64,000 nucleotides of DNA from Gymnodinialimonas ulvae (GCF_037543845.1 NZ_JBBIFX010000003.1:310001-374000), one strand, 5' to 3'. Counted from the first letter of the stretch, positions 1 to 13,204 are shown. The notes: a model not told the origin generated them from the letters alone. Program-made: numbers and translations.

Positions 1-299
1 CCCGGTGCCCGCCAATGGGCATTGATCTGCGGGATGTCTCGGATCGCATCCTCCACCCGGCCGCGCCACGGCTCGGGCAAATCCTCCCCCAACAGAAGGT
101 GCATGGAAAAGTCAGCGTCGGTCTGCGCCCGGATCGACGGCATGAAGATATGCTCGAACCAGAGCGTCCGGGTGTCGAGCCGTCTGGGCGCATAAAGCGC
201 CGCGCGCCGGTCCTCCAAGCTCTCGTGGTACTTCTTGAAGCCCCCTGTGCAGGGGAACGAAAACCGGCACAAGCCCTGCACCTGAACCGCTTCAGCCAC
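1..299 (-). CDS. Putative rhamnosyltransferase-like glycosyltransferase, 5' part only
   Basis: About 99 N-terminal residues are present; the gene runs off the left edge. It starts with GTG at 299, which overlaps the TGA of the transporter gene (292..294) by eight bases, suggesting translational coupling. The N-terminus (LCRFSF, then LYAPRRLD, then IRAQTDADF) matches the start of the protein at 1155..2054 (VCRFSY, LYAPARMQ, LDAQTDPDF), so the two are paralogues flanking the transporter. The family is the one annotated as putative rhamnosyl transferase. The sugar, acceptor and catalytic residues cannot be judged from this fragment, so enzymatic function is inferred from the family only. Confidence 0.7.
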   Translation of the reverse strand, partial: MAEAVQVQGLCRFSFPCTGGFKKYHESLEDRRAALYAPRRLDTRTLWFEHIFMPSIRAQTDADFSMHLLLGEDLPEPWRGRVEDAIRDIPQINAHWRAP

Positions 300-1158
300 G
301 CGCCACCCTCCGCTCGCGGATCAAGGTGAAGACCCCGGTGGCAACCACGATGGCCGATCCGGTCAGCGCCAGCGCATTGGGAAACTCCGAGAACACGACC
401 ACGCCAAGGATCAACGCCACGACCAGCGCCGTGTAGCGAAACGGCGAGGTCACGGACACATCGCCCACCCGCATCACGAAGATCGACAGGACATAGCCCC
501 CGATGATCGTGATTGCACATGCCAGAAGGTAGGCGACCTCCGCCGCCCCCATCGGCGCCCATTCGATCGTCGTCGACATGACCCCACCAAAGGCCCCGAC
601 GCCCGCCGCCGTAATCACTGCCACTGACATCAATGGTACATCGTTGCTGAAGGCGCGCGTGGTCAGGTCGCGACCGGCCACCAGAACCACCGCAATCAAC
701 GCCAGAAGCGAATAGGAATTGAACCCCGCCATCCCCGGCTGCACGATCAACAACACGCCGAACGCCCCGATCAGGATGGCGGTCCACCGCCGCCAGCCCA
801 CGGGCTCCCGAAACAGGATCGCCGCGCCGAATGTCACCACCAGGGGCAAGGCCGCAAGGATCGCGGCGGCATTGGCGATCTGCATGTTCACAAGCGCAGT
901 CAGAAACGTCACCACCGTCAACATTTCGAACCCCGTGCGCAGGGCAACCTTCCAGCGGTCTCCCTTCGGGATGCGAAACGTCAACTTGCCGAACACCGCC
1001 ACGGTCACGGTCAGAAACAGCGTCGTCAGGATCCCGCGCAGGAAGACGATTTGAAACAGCGGCACCGTCTCGGCCAGCAGCTTCACAAAGACATCGTTCA
1101 ATGTGAACGCCGTCATCGATCCCATCATCAACAGCGCGCCTTTGAGGTTTGGCGTCAT
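292..1158 (-). CDS. DMT-superfamily (EamA) inner-membrane transporter
   Basis: The product has 288 residues and about ten hydrophobic segments in two tandem EamA-like halves, the usual size and layout of drug/metabolite exporters. It starts MTPNLKGALLMMGSMTAF, and the second half contains GAFGGVMS and SPFRYTALVVALILGV, typical of the repeat. The ATG overlaps the stop of the upstream glycosyltransferase-like gene by four bases (ATGA, 1155..1158), and its own stop overlaps the start of the second one. The substrate is unknown. Co-translation with two glycosyltransferase-like genes suggests a metabolite used in surface glycan synthesis, but that is inference. Confidence 0.85.
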   Translation of the reverse strand: MTPNLKGALLMMGSMTAFTLNDVFVKLLAETVPLFQIVFLRGILTTLFLTVTVAVFGKLTFRIPKGDRWKVALRTGFEMLTVVTFLTALVNMQIANAAAILAALPLVVTFGAAILFREPVGWRRWTAILIGAFGVLLIVQPGMAGFNSYSLLALIAVVLVAGRDLTTRAFSNDVPLMSVAVITAAGVGAFGGVMSTTIEWAPMGAAEVAYLLACAITIIGGYVLSIFVMRVGDVSVTSPFRYTALVVALILGVVVFSEFPNALALTGSAIVVATGVFTLIRERRVARG

Positions 1159-2054
1159 GGCTTGCCGCCACCCCGCGCGATGTCAGCCCGCGCCTCATCC
1201 GCCAATTTTTGCGCCATGCCCGAGCCGTCTTCCTGCAACTTCTCCATGATCGGCAAAAGCCGCTTGGGCGCCAGGCCAAAGCGTTCCCGGAACAACTTGC
1301 GCGCCTGCCAATCCGGCAATTGCCGCGCGCCGGGCGGGATCGAGCGTCCGCTGTCGTTGTGACCATGCAGCGTGCGCACGAACATATATTCGTTCGGATC
1401 AATCCAGCAGCGCGCGTTGCACGCCAGCTTGCGGTGGTTCCAGCGGAAGATGTTATGCGTGCTGTCGGGCGTGTGGATCATCGCGGACGCAAGCCCAAGC
1501 GGCTGCGGTTCGGAATAATCCCAAAACGGGTCGTCCTTGCGCGTCATGTCCCAATAGATCCCGCGATGGAAACACACCGCCGCGGGCGTGTCGGCGGTGG
1601 CCCAGTTCATCGCGATCAATGCATCGGCGACCGCGCGCGTACGCTCGATGTAATCGCAGGCGACGGCGTCGTCGTCATCAATGCGAAAGCCGGTGATGAA
1701 ATCGGTTTCCTCGTCAAGGCCGCGCCGAAACGCCCGCCGGGTGGAATTGACCGGCCCCGCCGCCTCAAGCGTGCAGACCCGCAAATACGGGTGTGTTTCC
1801 GTCAGGCGCTTGAGCCGCTTGCGAAAATGGAACGGCATCGTGTCCCCGATCAGGGCGACTAGAACGAAATCGGGGTCGGTCTGCGCATCGAGCGACGGCA
1901 GGCAGATGTTCTCGAAATACGCGAAGCGGCGCTGCATTCGCGCAGGCGCGTAAAGCGCCTTCGCCGCCGCCTCCGGGCCGCCATCAAGCGAACGGAAACC
2001 GTGCTCTCCCAAGTAGGAAAACCGGCACACTCCGATGATCTTGTTCACTGCCAT
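1155..2054 (-). CDS. Putative rhamnosyltransferase-like glycosyltransferase
   Basis: This 299-residue cytoplasmic protein opens MAVNKIIGVCRFSYLGEHG and contains FRIDDDDAVACDYIE around residues 125-140, a DxD-like acidic cluster as used by GT-A glycosyltransferases for metal and nucleotide-sugar binding. The opening, the LYAPARM block and the LDAQTDPDF block match the putative rhamnosyl transferase family. It is the first gene of a leftward mini-operon with a four-base overlap into the EamA transporter. A second, truncated paralogue follows the transporter. Rhamnose as donor is only the family name; donor and acceptor are not shown by the sequence. Confidence 0.75.
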   Translation of the reverse strand: MAVNKIIGVCRFSYLGEHGFRSLDGGPEAAAKALYAPARMQRRFAYFENICLPSLDAQTDPDFVLVALIGDTMPFHFRKRLKRLTETHPYLRVCTLEAAGPVNSTRRAFRRGLDEETDFITGFRIDDDDAVACDYIERTRAVADALIAMNWATADTPAAVCFHRGIYWDMTRKDDPFWDYSEPQPLGLASAMIHTPDSTHNIFRWNHRKLACNARCWIDPNEYMFVRTLHGHNDSGRSIPPGARQLPDWQARKLFRERFGLAPKRLLPIMEKLQEDGSGMAQKLADEARADIARGGGKP

Positions 2055-2122
2055 TGTCCGGCCCTTACCCGCGCCATGTACGCGAGGTTAGGCGAATTGG
2101 CGGACGCAGGGAATCCCCGGTG

Positions 2123-2464
2123 TCAGCCCGGGGTCCATACGGCCATTTCAGTGCCGCCCGGTTCGCGAAACTGGAACCGGCGACCACCGGGAAAGTCGAA
2201 GATCTCCTGCGTGATCTCGCCTCCCGCCGCCACAACCCGCGCCAGCATCGCTTCCAGATCATCGGCCTTGAGAACCGGAAGCGGTGGACGCAACGGCCCG
2301 CGCTCGATCCCACCGCCCAGACCCGCGCCCTGCAGATCGCGGTAGTCGGGGCCGTAGTCGATGAAGCTCCACCCGAAAGCCTCGGCGAAGAAGCTTTGCG
2401 TCTTTTCCAGCTCGGGGGAGGTGAATTCAAGGTAATCCAGCGGTGGATGGGCGTCGTTTGGCAT
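2123..2464 (-). CDS. VOC-family (glyoxalase/bleomycin-resistance fold) protein
   Basis: The product is 113 residues if it starts at MPNDAHPPLDYLEF. The frame stays open further upstream, but that extension (MHDAPWLWAP...) looks non-coding. The order DYLEFTSPELEKTQSFFAEAF, then FGWSFIDYGPDYRDL, then PVLKADDLEAMLARVVAAGG and FREPGGTEMAVW is one beta-alpha-beta-beta-beta VOC module followed by its partner half. Residues near E in YLEF and E in GGTEMAVW sit where metal ligands often lie. VOC proteins are small metalloenzymes or binding proteins with varied substrates, so no reaction can be assigned. It stands alone between the glycosyltransferase operon and a rightward gene. Confidence 0.8.
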   Translation of the reverse strand: MPNDAHPPLDYLEFTSPELEKTQSFFAEAFGWSFIDYGPDYRDLQGAGLGGGIERGPLRPPLPVLKADDLEAMLARVVAAGGEITQEIFDFPGGRRFQFREPGGTEMAVWTPG

Positions 2465-2627
2465 CGGGTTTCCAGACGGGATGTGGACAAGGGACAATCC
2501 CATGCGCGCATGGGGCATCCGGCGCGTCAAGGTCCGCATCAGGAATGGGGCCCACAGCCACGGGGCGTCATGCACGCCCCCTCAATCGCCCATCTTTCGC
2601 CAATTTCGCCCCCTACACACAGCACCG

Positions 2628-3287
2628 ATGCTTGACGGAAACGAGAAGTCATTGCTGTTCATCGGCATTCTGGTGGCGGGCTTCATCAGCCTCGCCTCTC
2701 AAAGCCTTGCGCCGGATGACGGCGGGCCGGTGCAACTCGACATCGCCGACCTGCCCGCATTGCCGGCAATCTCCAGCGCCGATCTTGCCGGCGCCGCGCC
2801 GCTGCAACTGGACTTGCCCGCACAGACCCATCGCCTGACCGACGACATGCAGGCGACGCTGCTCTATTCCTATGTGCTTGAAGGAGAGGTCGTCTCCCGG
2901 CGTCGTTTTCGGGGCGAACAGCATAACGCGGTCTCCCCCCTTGATCTCGGGATTGTCTGGGGCAATTTCGACACCACCGGGTTCGAGTTTACCGCCGGCA
3001 ATCGCGTGCTCTGGTCGCGCCCGCCGCGGGGGGCCGCCCTCCCCCATGATTGGGATGACCACATCACCAACAACCACCTCCTGCCCGCCACAAACGCAAT
3101 CCGCGCGGACCTCATGGCTGTTGAAGTGGGTCAGCGCGTCCGTATCGAGGGTTACCTCGTGGAGGTGACCGGCGACCGGCTCAGTCCCTGGCGCTCGTCC
3201 ACGCTCCGCAACGACAGCAGCATAGGCGGCGGGTGTGAGATCATCCTTGTGCGCGGGGTCGAAATCCTCTCGGACGCCGCGGGATAA
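2628..3287 (+). CDS. Hypothetical protein with one N-terminal membrane anchor
   Basis: The product has 219 residues from the ATG at 2628 (MLDGNEKSLLFIGILVAGF). The frame is open further upstream, but those residues overlap the VOC gene antisense and look non-coding. Residues 9-27 form one hydrophobic helix, probably an uncleaved anchor. The rest is soluble, with motifs YSYVLEGEVVSRRRF, NRVLWSRPPRGAALP and GCEIILVRGVEIL near the end. It ends just before the terminator shared with rpoC and converges on it. I do not recognise the family; extracytoplasmic placement is inferred from the anchor. Confidence 0.65.
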   Translation: MLDGNEKSLLFIGILVAGFISLASQSLAPDDGGPVQLDIADLPALPAISSADLAGAAPLQLDLPAQTHRLTDDMQATLLYSYVLEGEVVSRRRFRGEQHNAVSPLDLGIVWGNFDTTGFEFTAGNRVLWSRPPRGAALPHDWDDHITNNHLLPATNAIRADLMAVEVGQRVRIEGYLVEVTGDRLSPWRSSTLRNDSSIGGGCEIILVRGVEILSDAAG

Positions 3288-3301
3288 CACCACGCGCCCA
3301 A

Positions 3302-3334
3302 AGAAAAGCGCCCCACCGTTTCCGATGGGGCGTT
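3302..3334 (-). terminator. Rho-independent terminator of rpoC (possibly bidirectional)
   Basis: An eight-pair stem (GCGCCCCA at 3309..3316 with TGGGGCGT at 3327..3334, last pair a wobble) is followed on the minus strand by TTTTCTTT. It lies 25 bases past the rpoC stop. It also lies just after the stop of the convergent gene ending at 3287, but the plus-strand T-run is short, so action on that gene is less sure. Confidence 0.85.
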
Positions 3335-3358
3335 TCGATCTTGATCGCGGGGAACGGT

Positions 3359-6300
3359 TTACTCCGCCGCATCCCCTTCGGCGGCCTCGGGTGCGGCCTC
3401 GACGACCTCCTCGGGCGCGGCAAGGGCTGCGGCCTGTGCCGCCGCCGCCTGCTGCTCCTCGATCACGTCCATGTCGCGCGACTTGGCGACGCGCTCGACC
3501 TTCTGCGTCGCGCCACCGGTGCCCGCCGGGATCAGGCGGCCCACAATGACATTTTCCTTCAGGCCGACCAGCTTATCCCGTTTGCCCTGAACCGATGCCT
3601 CGGTCAGCACGCGCGTGGTTTCCTGGAACGACGCTGCCGAGATGAACGACCGGGTCTGGAGCGAGGCCTTGGTGATCCCCAGAAGGATCGGCTCACCCTG
3701 CGCCGGACGACGACCATCGGCGATGGCCTTCTCGTTGGCCGCGTCGAATTCGGCCTTGTCGACATGCTCGCCCTTCAGAAGCGTGGTTTCGCCAGAATCC
3801 TGGATCTCCCACTTCTGAAGCATCTGCCGTACGATGACCTCGATGTGCTTGTCGTTAATCTTCACACCCTGAAGGCGGTAAACGTCCTGCACCTCGTCGA
3901 TCATGTAATCGGCCAGCGCCTCGACACCCATCACCGCAAGAATGTCATGCGGGGCCGGGTTGCCGTCCATGATGTATTCACCCTTCTGGATGAAATCACC
4001 CTCCGCCACCGGGATGTGCTTGCCCTTGGGCACCATGTATTCGACCGGCTCAAGGCTCTCGTCGGCGGGGACGATGCTGATGCGGCGCTTGTTCTTGAAG
4101 TCGCGGCCGAATTTCACATAACCGTCGAGCTCGGCGATGATGGCGTGATCCTTGGGACGACGGGCTTCGAACAATTCGGCCACACGCGGCAGACCACCGG
4201 TGATGTCCTTTGTCTTGGCACCTTCACGCGGGATCCGCGCGATCACGTCACCGGCTTCGACCTTCTGCCCTTCTTCGATGGACAAAATGGCGTCGACCGA
4301 CATCGTGTAGGTGACCGGGTTGCCCTGATCGTTGCGCATCGGCTCACCGTCTTCACCCGCGATGATGATCTCGGGCTTGAGCTCGTTGCCCTTGGGCGCG
4401 GTGCGCCAGTCCGACACGATCTTCTGGGTCATGCCGGTCGCATCGTCCGTCTCATCACGCAGCGAGATGCCCACGGTCAGATCGACGAACTTCGCGGAAC
4501 CCGCCGCCTCGGCGATGATCGGCAAGGTGTACGGATCCCATTCGAACAGGCGATCGCCACGGGCGATGTCCTGCCCGTCTTTCACCAGCACATTGGTGCC
4601 GTATCCCAGCTTGAACGAGGCGCGCTCTGCGCCCTGCTCATCCACGATGGCCAACTGCATGTTGCGCCCCATGACAACCGTCTGGCCGTCGCGGTTGGCC
4701 AGCAGGTTGGCGTTGCGGAACTCGATCTTGCCTTCGACGTTGGCTTCCTGGAACGACTGCTGGCCACCCTGGGCCACGCCGCCGATGTGGAACGTCCGCA
4801 TCGTCAGCTGCGTGCCCGGCTCACCAATCGACTGCGCCGCGATGATGCCCACGGCCTCGCCGGTGTTCACCTTCGTGCCGCGCGCCAGGTCACGACCGTA
4901 GCAGGTCGCGCAGACACCCTCTTCCGCTTCACAGGTCAGCGGCGAGCGCATCTGCATCGTGGTCACACCGGCCTGCTCAACCGCATCGGCCTTGCGTTCG
5001 TCGATCAGCTCGCCCTTGGCAACGATCACCTCATCGGTGCCGGGCACCAACACGTCTTCCCCGGCCGTCCGGCCCAGAATACGCTCGGCCAGCGACGCCA
5101 CGACCTCACCGTCATTGACGGCAGCCTCGGCCTTGATCGTGTTCTCGGTGCCGCAATCGTCCATCCGCACGATGCAATCCTGCGCCACGTCCACAAGACG
5201 CCGCGTCAGGTAGCCCGAGTTCGCCGTCTTCAACGCCGTATCCGACAGACCCTTCCGGGCGCCGTGGGTCGAGTTGAAGTATTCAAGAACGGTCAGACCT
5301 TCCTTGAAGTTCGAGATGATCGGCGTCTCGATGATTTCACCGTTCGGCTTGGCCATCAGGCCGCGCATGCCGCCCAACTGCTTCATCTGCGTGACCGAGC
5401 CACGCGCACCGGAGTGGGCCATCATGTAAACGCTGTTCGGCTCCATTTCGGCGCCTGCATCGTCCCGCTTGGAGGCCGAAATCGTGCCCATCATGGCATC
5501 CGTGACCTTGTCGTTGGCTTTCGACCAGGCATCGATGACCTTGTTGTACTTCTCACCCTGGGTGATCAGGCCATCCATGTACTGCTGTTCGAATTCCTTG
5601 ACCTGACCGCGGGTGTCATCGACCAATTCCCACTTGTCCTCTGGAATGACCATGTCGTCCTTGCCGAACGAAATGCCCGCCTTGAACGCTTCGCGGAAGC
5701 CCATCGTCATGATCTGGTCGCAGAAGATGACCGATTCCTTCTGACCGCAATACCGGTAGACGGTGTCGATGACCTGCTGCACCTCTTTCTTCCGCAGAAG
5801 ACGGTTCACCAGATCAAACGGCGCCTTGGCGTTGAGCGGCAGAAGCGCGCCAAGCAACACACGGCCCGGCGTGGTTTCAAACCGCACCATGACCTCGTTG
5901 CCCTCTTCGTCGATCTGCGGAAGGCGGGCGTGGATTTTCGAATGCAGGTGAACCTCACCCGCATCCAGCGCGTGACGCACTTCGTCCACATCCGCAAAGA
6001 TCATGCCTTCGCCCTGCATCCCCTCACGCTGCAGCGTGACGTAATACAGACCCAGGATCATATCCTGCGACGGAACGATGATCGGCGCGCCGTTGGCGGG
6101 CGACAGAACGTTGTTCGTCGACATCATCAACACGCGGGCTTCCAACTGTGCCTCAAGGCTCAGCGGCACGTGAACGGCCATCTGGTCACCGTCGAAGTCG
6201 GCGTTGAACGCGGAACACACCAGCGGGTGAAGCTGGATCGCCTTGCCTTCGATCAGAACCGGCTCGAACGCCTGAATGCCAAGACGGTGCAGCGTGGGCG

Positions 6301-7597
6301 CGCGGTTCAGAAGGACCGGATGCTCACGGATCACCTCGTCGAGGATATCCCAAACCTCCGGACGTTCCTTTTCGACCAGCTTCTTGGCCTGCTTCACGGT
6401 CGAAGACAGACCCTTGGCCTCAAGCCGAGAATAGATGAACGGCTTGAACAGCTCCAACGCCATCTTCTTCGGCAAGCCACATTGATGCAGCTTCAGCTCC
6501 GGACCCGTCACAATCACCGAACGGCCCGAGAAGTCGACGCGTTTCCCCAGAAGGTTCTGGCGGAAACGGCCCTGCTTACCCTTCAGCATGTCCGACAGCG
6601 ATTTCAGCGGGCGCTTGTTGGCCCCCGTGATCACGCGGCCACGACGGCCGTTGTCGAACAGGGCATCGACGGATTCCTGCAACATCCGCTTTTCGTTACG
6701 GATGATGATGTCCGGCGCGCGCAATTCGATCAGGCGCTTGAGGCGGTTGTTGCGGTTGATCACGCGGCGATAGAGGTCGTTGAGGTCCGACGTCGCGAAC
6801 CGACCCCCATCCAGCGGCACCAGCGGGCGCAGCTCTGGCGGAATCACCGGAACCACGGTCAGAACCATCCATTCCGGCCGGTTGCCGGACTCAAGGAACG
6901 ATTCAACGATCTTCAGACGCTTGATGATCTTCTTCGGCTTCAGCTCACCGGTCGCTTCCTTGAGGTCCTCGCGCAGGTTCTGCGCCTCACTATCAAGGTC
7001 GATCTGGGACAGCATCTCGCGGATCGCTTCCGCGCCGATATTGGCCTGGAACGCGTCGGAGCCATAGGCATCCTGCGCGTCCATGAACTCTTCTTCCGAC
7101 ATCAACTGACCGTATTCCAGGTCGGTCAGGCCGGGCTCGATCACCACGTAGTTCTCGAAATACAGGATCCGCTCAAGATCACGCAGCGTCATATCCAGCA
7201 TCAGGCCGATGCGCGACGGCAGCGATTTCAGGAACCAGATGTGCGCGACAGGTGCGGCCAACTCGATGTGGCCCATCCGCTCACGACGGACCTTCTGCAG
7301 CGTGACTTCCACACCGCATTTTTCGCAGACAACGCCGCGATACTTCATCCGCTTATACTTGCCGCAGAGGCATTCGTAATCCTTGATCGGCCCGAAGATA
7401 CGGGCACAGAACAGGCCATCACGCTCGGGCTTGAACGTGCGGTAGTTGATCGTCTCGGGCTTTTTGATCTCCCCGTAGGACCACGACAGGATCCGCTCGG
7501 GCGATGCGAGCGAGACCTTGATCTCATCAAACGCCTTAGGCGGTGTGAGCGGGTTGAACGGGTTGTTTGTCAGTTCCTGGTTCATATCAGTATCCAA
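3359..7597 (-). CDS. rpoC: DNA-directed RNA polymerase subunit beta'
   Basis: The product has 1412 residues, the normal length. It supplies the catalytic clamp of RNA polymerase. The N-terminal zinc ribbon is visible (CLCGKYKRMKYRG then CEKCGVEV), the catalytic Mg-binding motif NADFDGDQM lies near residue 465, and the second zinc site is CEAEEGVCATC. The last 35 or so residues form an Ala/Glu-rich tail (EEVVEAAPEAAEGDAAE) beyond the conserved core, as seen in many alphaproteobacterial beta' subunits. It starts MDTDMNQELTNNPFNPL and is separated from rpoB by a small membrane-protein gene rather than directly following it. A terminator closes the operon. Confidence 0.99.
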   Translation of the reverse strand: MDTDMNQELTNNPFNPLTPPKAFDEIKVSLASPERILSWSYGEIKKPETINYRTFKPERDGLFCARIFGPIKDYECLCGKYKRMKYRGVVCEKCGVEVTLQKVRRERMGHIELAAPVAHIWFLKSLPSRIGLMLDMTLRDLERILYFENYVVIEPGLTDLEYGQLMSEEEFMDAQDAYGSDAFQANIGAEAIREMLSQIDLDSEAQNLREDLKEATGELKPKKIIKRLKIVESFLESGNRPEWMVLTVVPVIPPELRPLVPLDGGRFATSDLNDLYRRVINRNNRLKRLIELRAPDIIIRNEKRMLQESVDALFDNGRRGRVITGANKRPLKSLSDMLKGKQGRFRQNLLGKRVDFSGRSVIVTGPELKLHQCGLPKKMALELFKPFIYSRLEAKGLSSTVKQAKKLVEKERPEVWDILDEVIREHPVLLNRAPTLHRLGIQAFEPVLIEGKAIQLHPLVCSAFNADFDGDQMAVHVPLSLEAQLEARVLMMSTNNVLSPANGAPIIVPSQDMILGLYYVTLQREGMQGEGMIFADVDEVRHALDAGEVHLHSKIHARLPQIDEEGNEVMVRFETTPGRVLLGALLPLNAKAPFDLVNRLLRKKEVQQVIDTVYRYCGQKESVIFCDQIMTMGFREAFKAGISFGKDDMVIPEDKWELVDDTRGQVKEFEQQYMDGLITQGEKYNKVIDAWSKANDKVTDAMMGTISASKRDDAGAEMEPNSVYMMAHSGARGSVTQMKQLGGMRGLMAKPNGEIIETPIISNFKEGLTVLEYFNSTHGARKGLSDTALKTANSGYLTRRLVDVAQDCIVRMDDCGTENTIKAEAAVNDGEVVASLAERILGRTAGEDVLVPGTDEVIVAKGELIDERKADAVEQAGVTTMQMRSPLTCEAEEGVCATCYGRDLARGTKVNTGEAVGIIAAQSIGEPGTQLTMRTFHIGGVAQGGQQSFQEANVEGKIEFRNANLLANRDGQTVVMGRNMQLAIVDEQGAERASFKLGYGTNVLVKDGQDIARGDRLFEWDPYTLPIIAEAAGSAKFVDLTVGISLRDETDDATGMTQKIVSDWRTAPKGNELKPEIIIAGEDGEPMRNDQGNPVTYTMSVDAILSIEEGQKVEAGDVIARIPREGAKTKDITGGLPRVAELFEARRPKDHAIIAELDGYVKFGRDFKNKRRISIVPADESLEPVEYMVPKGKHIPVAEGDFIQKGEYIMDGNPAPHDILAVMGVEALADYMIDEVQDVYRLQGVKINDKHIEVIVRQMLQKWEIQDSGETTLLKGEHVDKAEFDAANEKAIADGRRPAQGEPILLGITKASLQTRSFISAASFQETTRVLTEASVQGKRDKLVGLKENVIVGRLIPAGTGGATQKVERVAKSRDMDVIEEQQAAAAQAAALAAPEEVVEAAPEAAEGDAAE

Positions 7598-7615
7598 TCC
7601 CCTGCGAAGCAGGTG

Positions 7616-7842
7616 TCATCCAAAACGCACGGCAAACAAAAACAACGCAAACAGCGCGATGAAGCCGAACAAGTTGGGGAGTGTTGCGAGAAGCTCTCTC
7701 CACAAGAAGGCAAGCGACCAAGTCCTTATGTCCAAAGGATTGACGCCCATCTCCATGCGAAGCCTCAGCGACCGTGCCAACATGTTCATCAGGTTGGCAA
7801 AGGCCGCCAAAGCCAGGATTGCGAAGAAAGCTAGCTGCCAAT

Positions 7843-7846
<4 letters not shown>
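7616..7846 (-). CDS. Small membrane protein encoded between rpoB and rpoC
   Basis: This 76-residue protein is almost entirely hydrophobic. It has one helix at residues 4-24 (LAFFAILALAAFANLMNML) and another at about 54-75 (LFGFIALFALFLFAVRF), joined by a basic amphipathic loop (RSLRLRMEMGVNPLD). Its GTG start overlaps the rpoB TGA (GTGA, 7843..7846), and it ends 18 bases before the rpoC ATG, so it should be co-translated with both. Overlap, membrane-like composition and lack of stops argue for a real gene, but I do not recognise the family. No role in transcription is shown. Confidence 0.7.
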
Positions 7847-12000
<4,154 letters not shown>

Positions 12001-12141
12001 GGTTGTCGCGCACCTTTCTGTCTCGCGCGGCACTCCCGCCGCCGGGGCCTCGGCGGAGCGCTCGCAAGATAATAGACGTGACGGATCAATCTGTTTGCCG
12101 TCCCACCGACAAAGCCCGACCCTCTTGTCACCGCCTAAGAA

Positions 12142-12167
12142 AAAGCCCTCTCACGCGAAGGCGCTTT
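12142..12167 (-). terminator. Bulged hairpin with T-run between rplL and rpoB (possible attenuator)
   Basis: Read leftward, AAAGC-G-CCT pairs with AGGGCTTT (one bulged G) and is followed by a T-rich run. It lies about 75 bases after the rplL stop and before rpoB. In Escherichia coli a partial terminator in this position lowers rpoBC expression relative to rplJL. A similar role here is an inference from position and structure. Confidence 0.6.
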
Positions 12168-12181
12168 CTAAGACGACGATA

Positions 12182-12208
12182 GCTGGACCCGGAAATTCCG
12201 GATCCAGC
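12182..12208 (-). other. Long hairpin in the rplL-rpoB spacer
   Basis: GCTGGA and CCGGAA pair with TTCCGG and TCCAGC around a single A, with one C/A mismatch, giving 12 pairs. The rplL-rpoB spacer of Escherichia coli carries an RNase III processing hairpin; this one is in the equivalent place just upstream of the attenuator-like hairpin. Processing is untested. Confidence 0.5.
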
Positions 12209-12244
12209 CATATGTAATACGCACCTTCCGGCGCGATGGACCAA

Positions 12245-12619
12245 TCAGGCCAGCTCGACCTCGGCGCCAGCTGCTTCCAGCTTGCCCTTGATGTCTTCGG
12301 CTTCGGCTTTGTCGACGCCTTCCTTGATCTTGCCACCGGCTTCGACCAGATCCTTGGCTTCTTTCAGGCCAAGACCGGTGATGCCGCGCACTTCCTTGAT
12401 CACGTTGATCTTCTGTGCGCCGGCGTTCTTCAGGACGACGTCAAATTCGGTCTTCTCTTCGGCTGCGGCGCCGCCACCATCGGCAGGGCCAGCCATCATC
12501 ACTGCGCCGCCAGCGGCGGGCTCGATGCCGTATTCATCCTTGAGGATGGTCTTGAGTTCCTGGGCTTCCAGGAGGGTCAGACCAACAATCTCTTCTGCGA
12601 GTTTCTTAAGATCAGCCAT
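12245..12619 (-). CDS. rplL: 50S ribosomal protein L7/L12
   Basis: This 124-residue protein forms the mobile stalk dimers that recruit translation GTPases. It shows the helical N-terminal dimerisation domain (MADLKKLAEEIVGLTLLEAQ), an Ala/Gly hinge (residues 38-55, AGGAVMMAGPADGGG) and the C-terminal factor-binding domain with KINVIKEVRGITGLGLKEAK. Length and domain order are standard. It follows rplJ by 63 bases and precedes the two hairpins before rpoB. Confidence 0.98.
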   Translation of the reverse strand: MADLKKLAEEIVGLTLLEAQELKTILKDEYGIEPAAGGAVMMAGPADGGGAAAEEKTEFDVVLKNAGAQKINVIKEVRGITGLGLKEAKDLVEAGGKIKEGVDKAEAEDIKGKLEAAGAEVELA

Positions 12620-12682
12620 TTTTCAAGTTCCGTATGTAAGTTTGTGTTCCAACGCCGCAAGGTGCGGGTCTCAACGATTTGC

Positions 12683-13195
12683 TTACGCCGCCTTCTCTTC
12701 GATGGTCGAAAGGATGGAAGCGATATTCGAAGCAGGCGCGCCAACGGCACCGGCGATGTTGGAGGCAGGGGCGCCGATGCAGCCTGCGATGGAGGCAATG
12801 AGCTCCTCGCGGGACGGCAGTTTGGCGACAGCCTTCACACCATCAGTGTCCAGTACGTTTCCGCCCATCGCGCCGCCGAGGATGACGTATTTGTCATTCT
12901 CCTTGGCGAACTCGTCCGCAGCCTTTGCAGCTGCGACCGGGTCTTCCGAATAGGCAAGAACGGTCATGCCATCCATAAGGTCCGCGATGCCGGCGGCAGG
13001 CGTCCCCTCGAGGGCAATCTTGGCGAGCTTGTTCTTGGCGACACGCACGGATCCGCCCGCGTCGCGAACGCGACCACGCAGATCCTGCATCTCGGCAACC
13101 GTGAGGCCCTGGTAGTGTGCAACCACCACGACGCCAGAGCTTTCGAAGATCTGGCCGAGTTCCTCGACCACTTTCTCTTTCTGGGCTCTATCCAC
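12683..13195 (-). CDS. rplJ: 50S ribosomal protein L10
   Basis: The product has 170 residues and starts with GTG at 13195 (MDRAQKEKVVEEL), eight bases after a GGAG site. It anchors L7/L12 to the ribosome. The RNA-binding N-terminal part includes VVVAHYQGLTVAEMQDLRG and the SVRVAKNKLAK block. The C-terminal helix is Ala-rich and has a short internal duplication (IGAPASNIAG, then VGAPASNIAS). It heads the rplJL-rpoB transcript behind a structured leader. Confidence 0.97.
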   Translation of the reverse strand: MDRAQKEKVVEELGQIFESSGVVVVAHYQGLTVAEMQDLRGRVRDAGGSVRVAKNKLAKIALEGTPAAGIADLMDGMTVLAYSEDPVAAAKAADEFAKENDKYVILGGAMGGNVLDTDGVKAVAKLPSREELIASIAGCIGAPASNIAGAVGAPASNIASILSTIEEKAA

Positions 13196-13204
13196 AGGTT
13201 ATCT

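Noticed and set aside
3341..7834. A 1497-codon open frame antisense to rpoC
   Set aside because: It mirrors the third-position GC bias of rpoC codons and has a low-complexity Arg/His/Leu-rich composition with no known domain.
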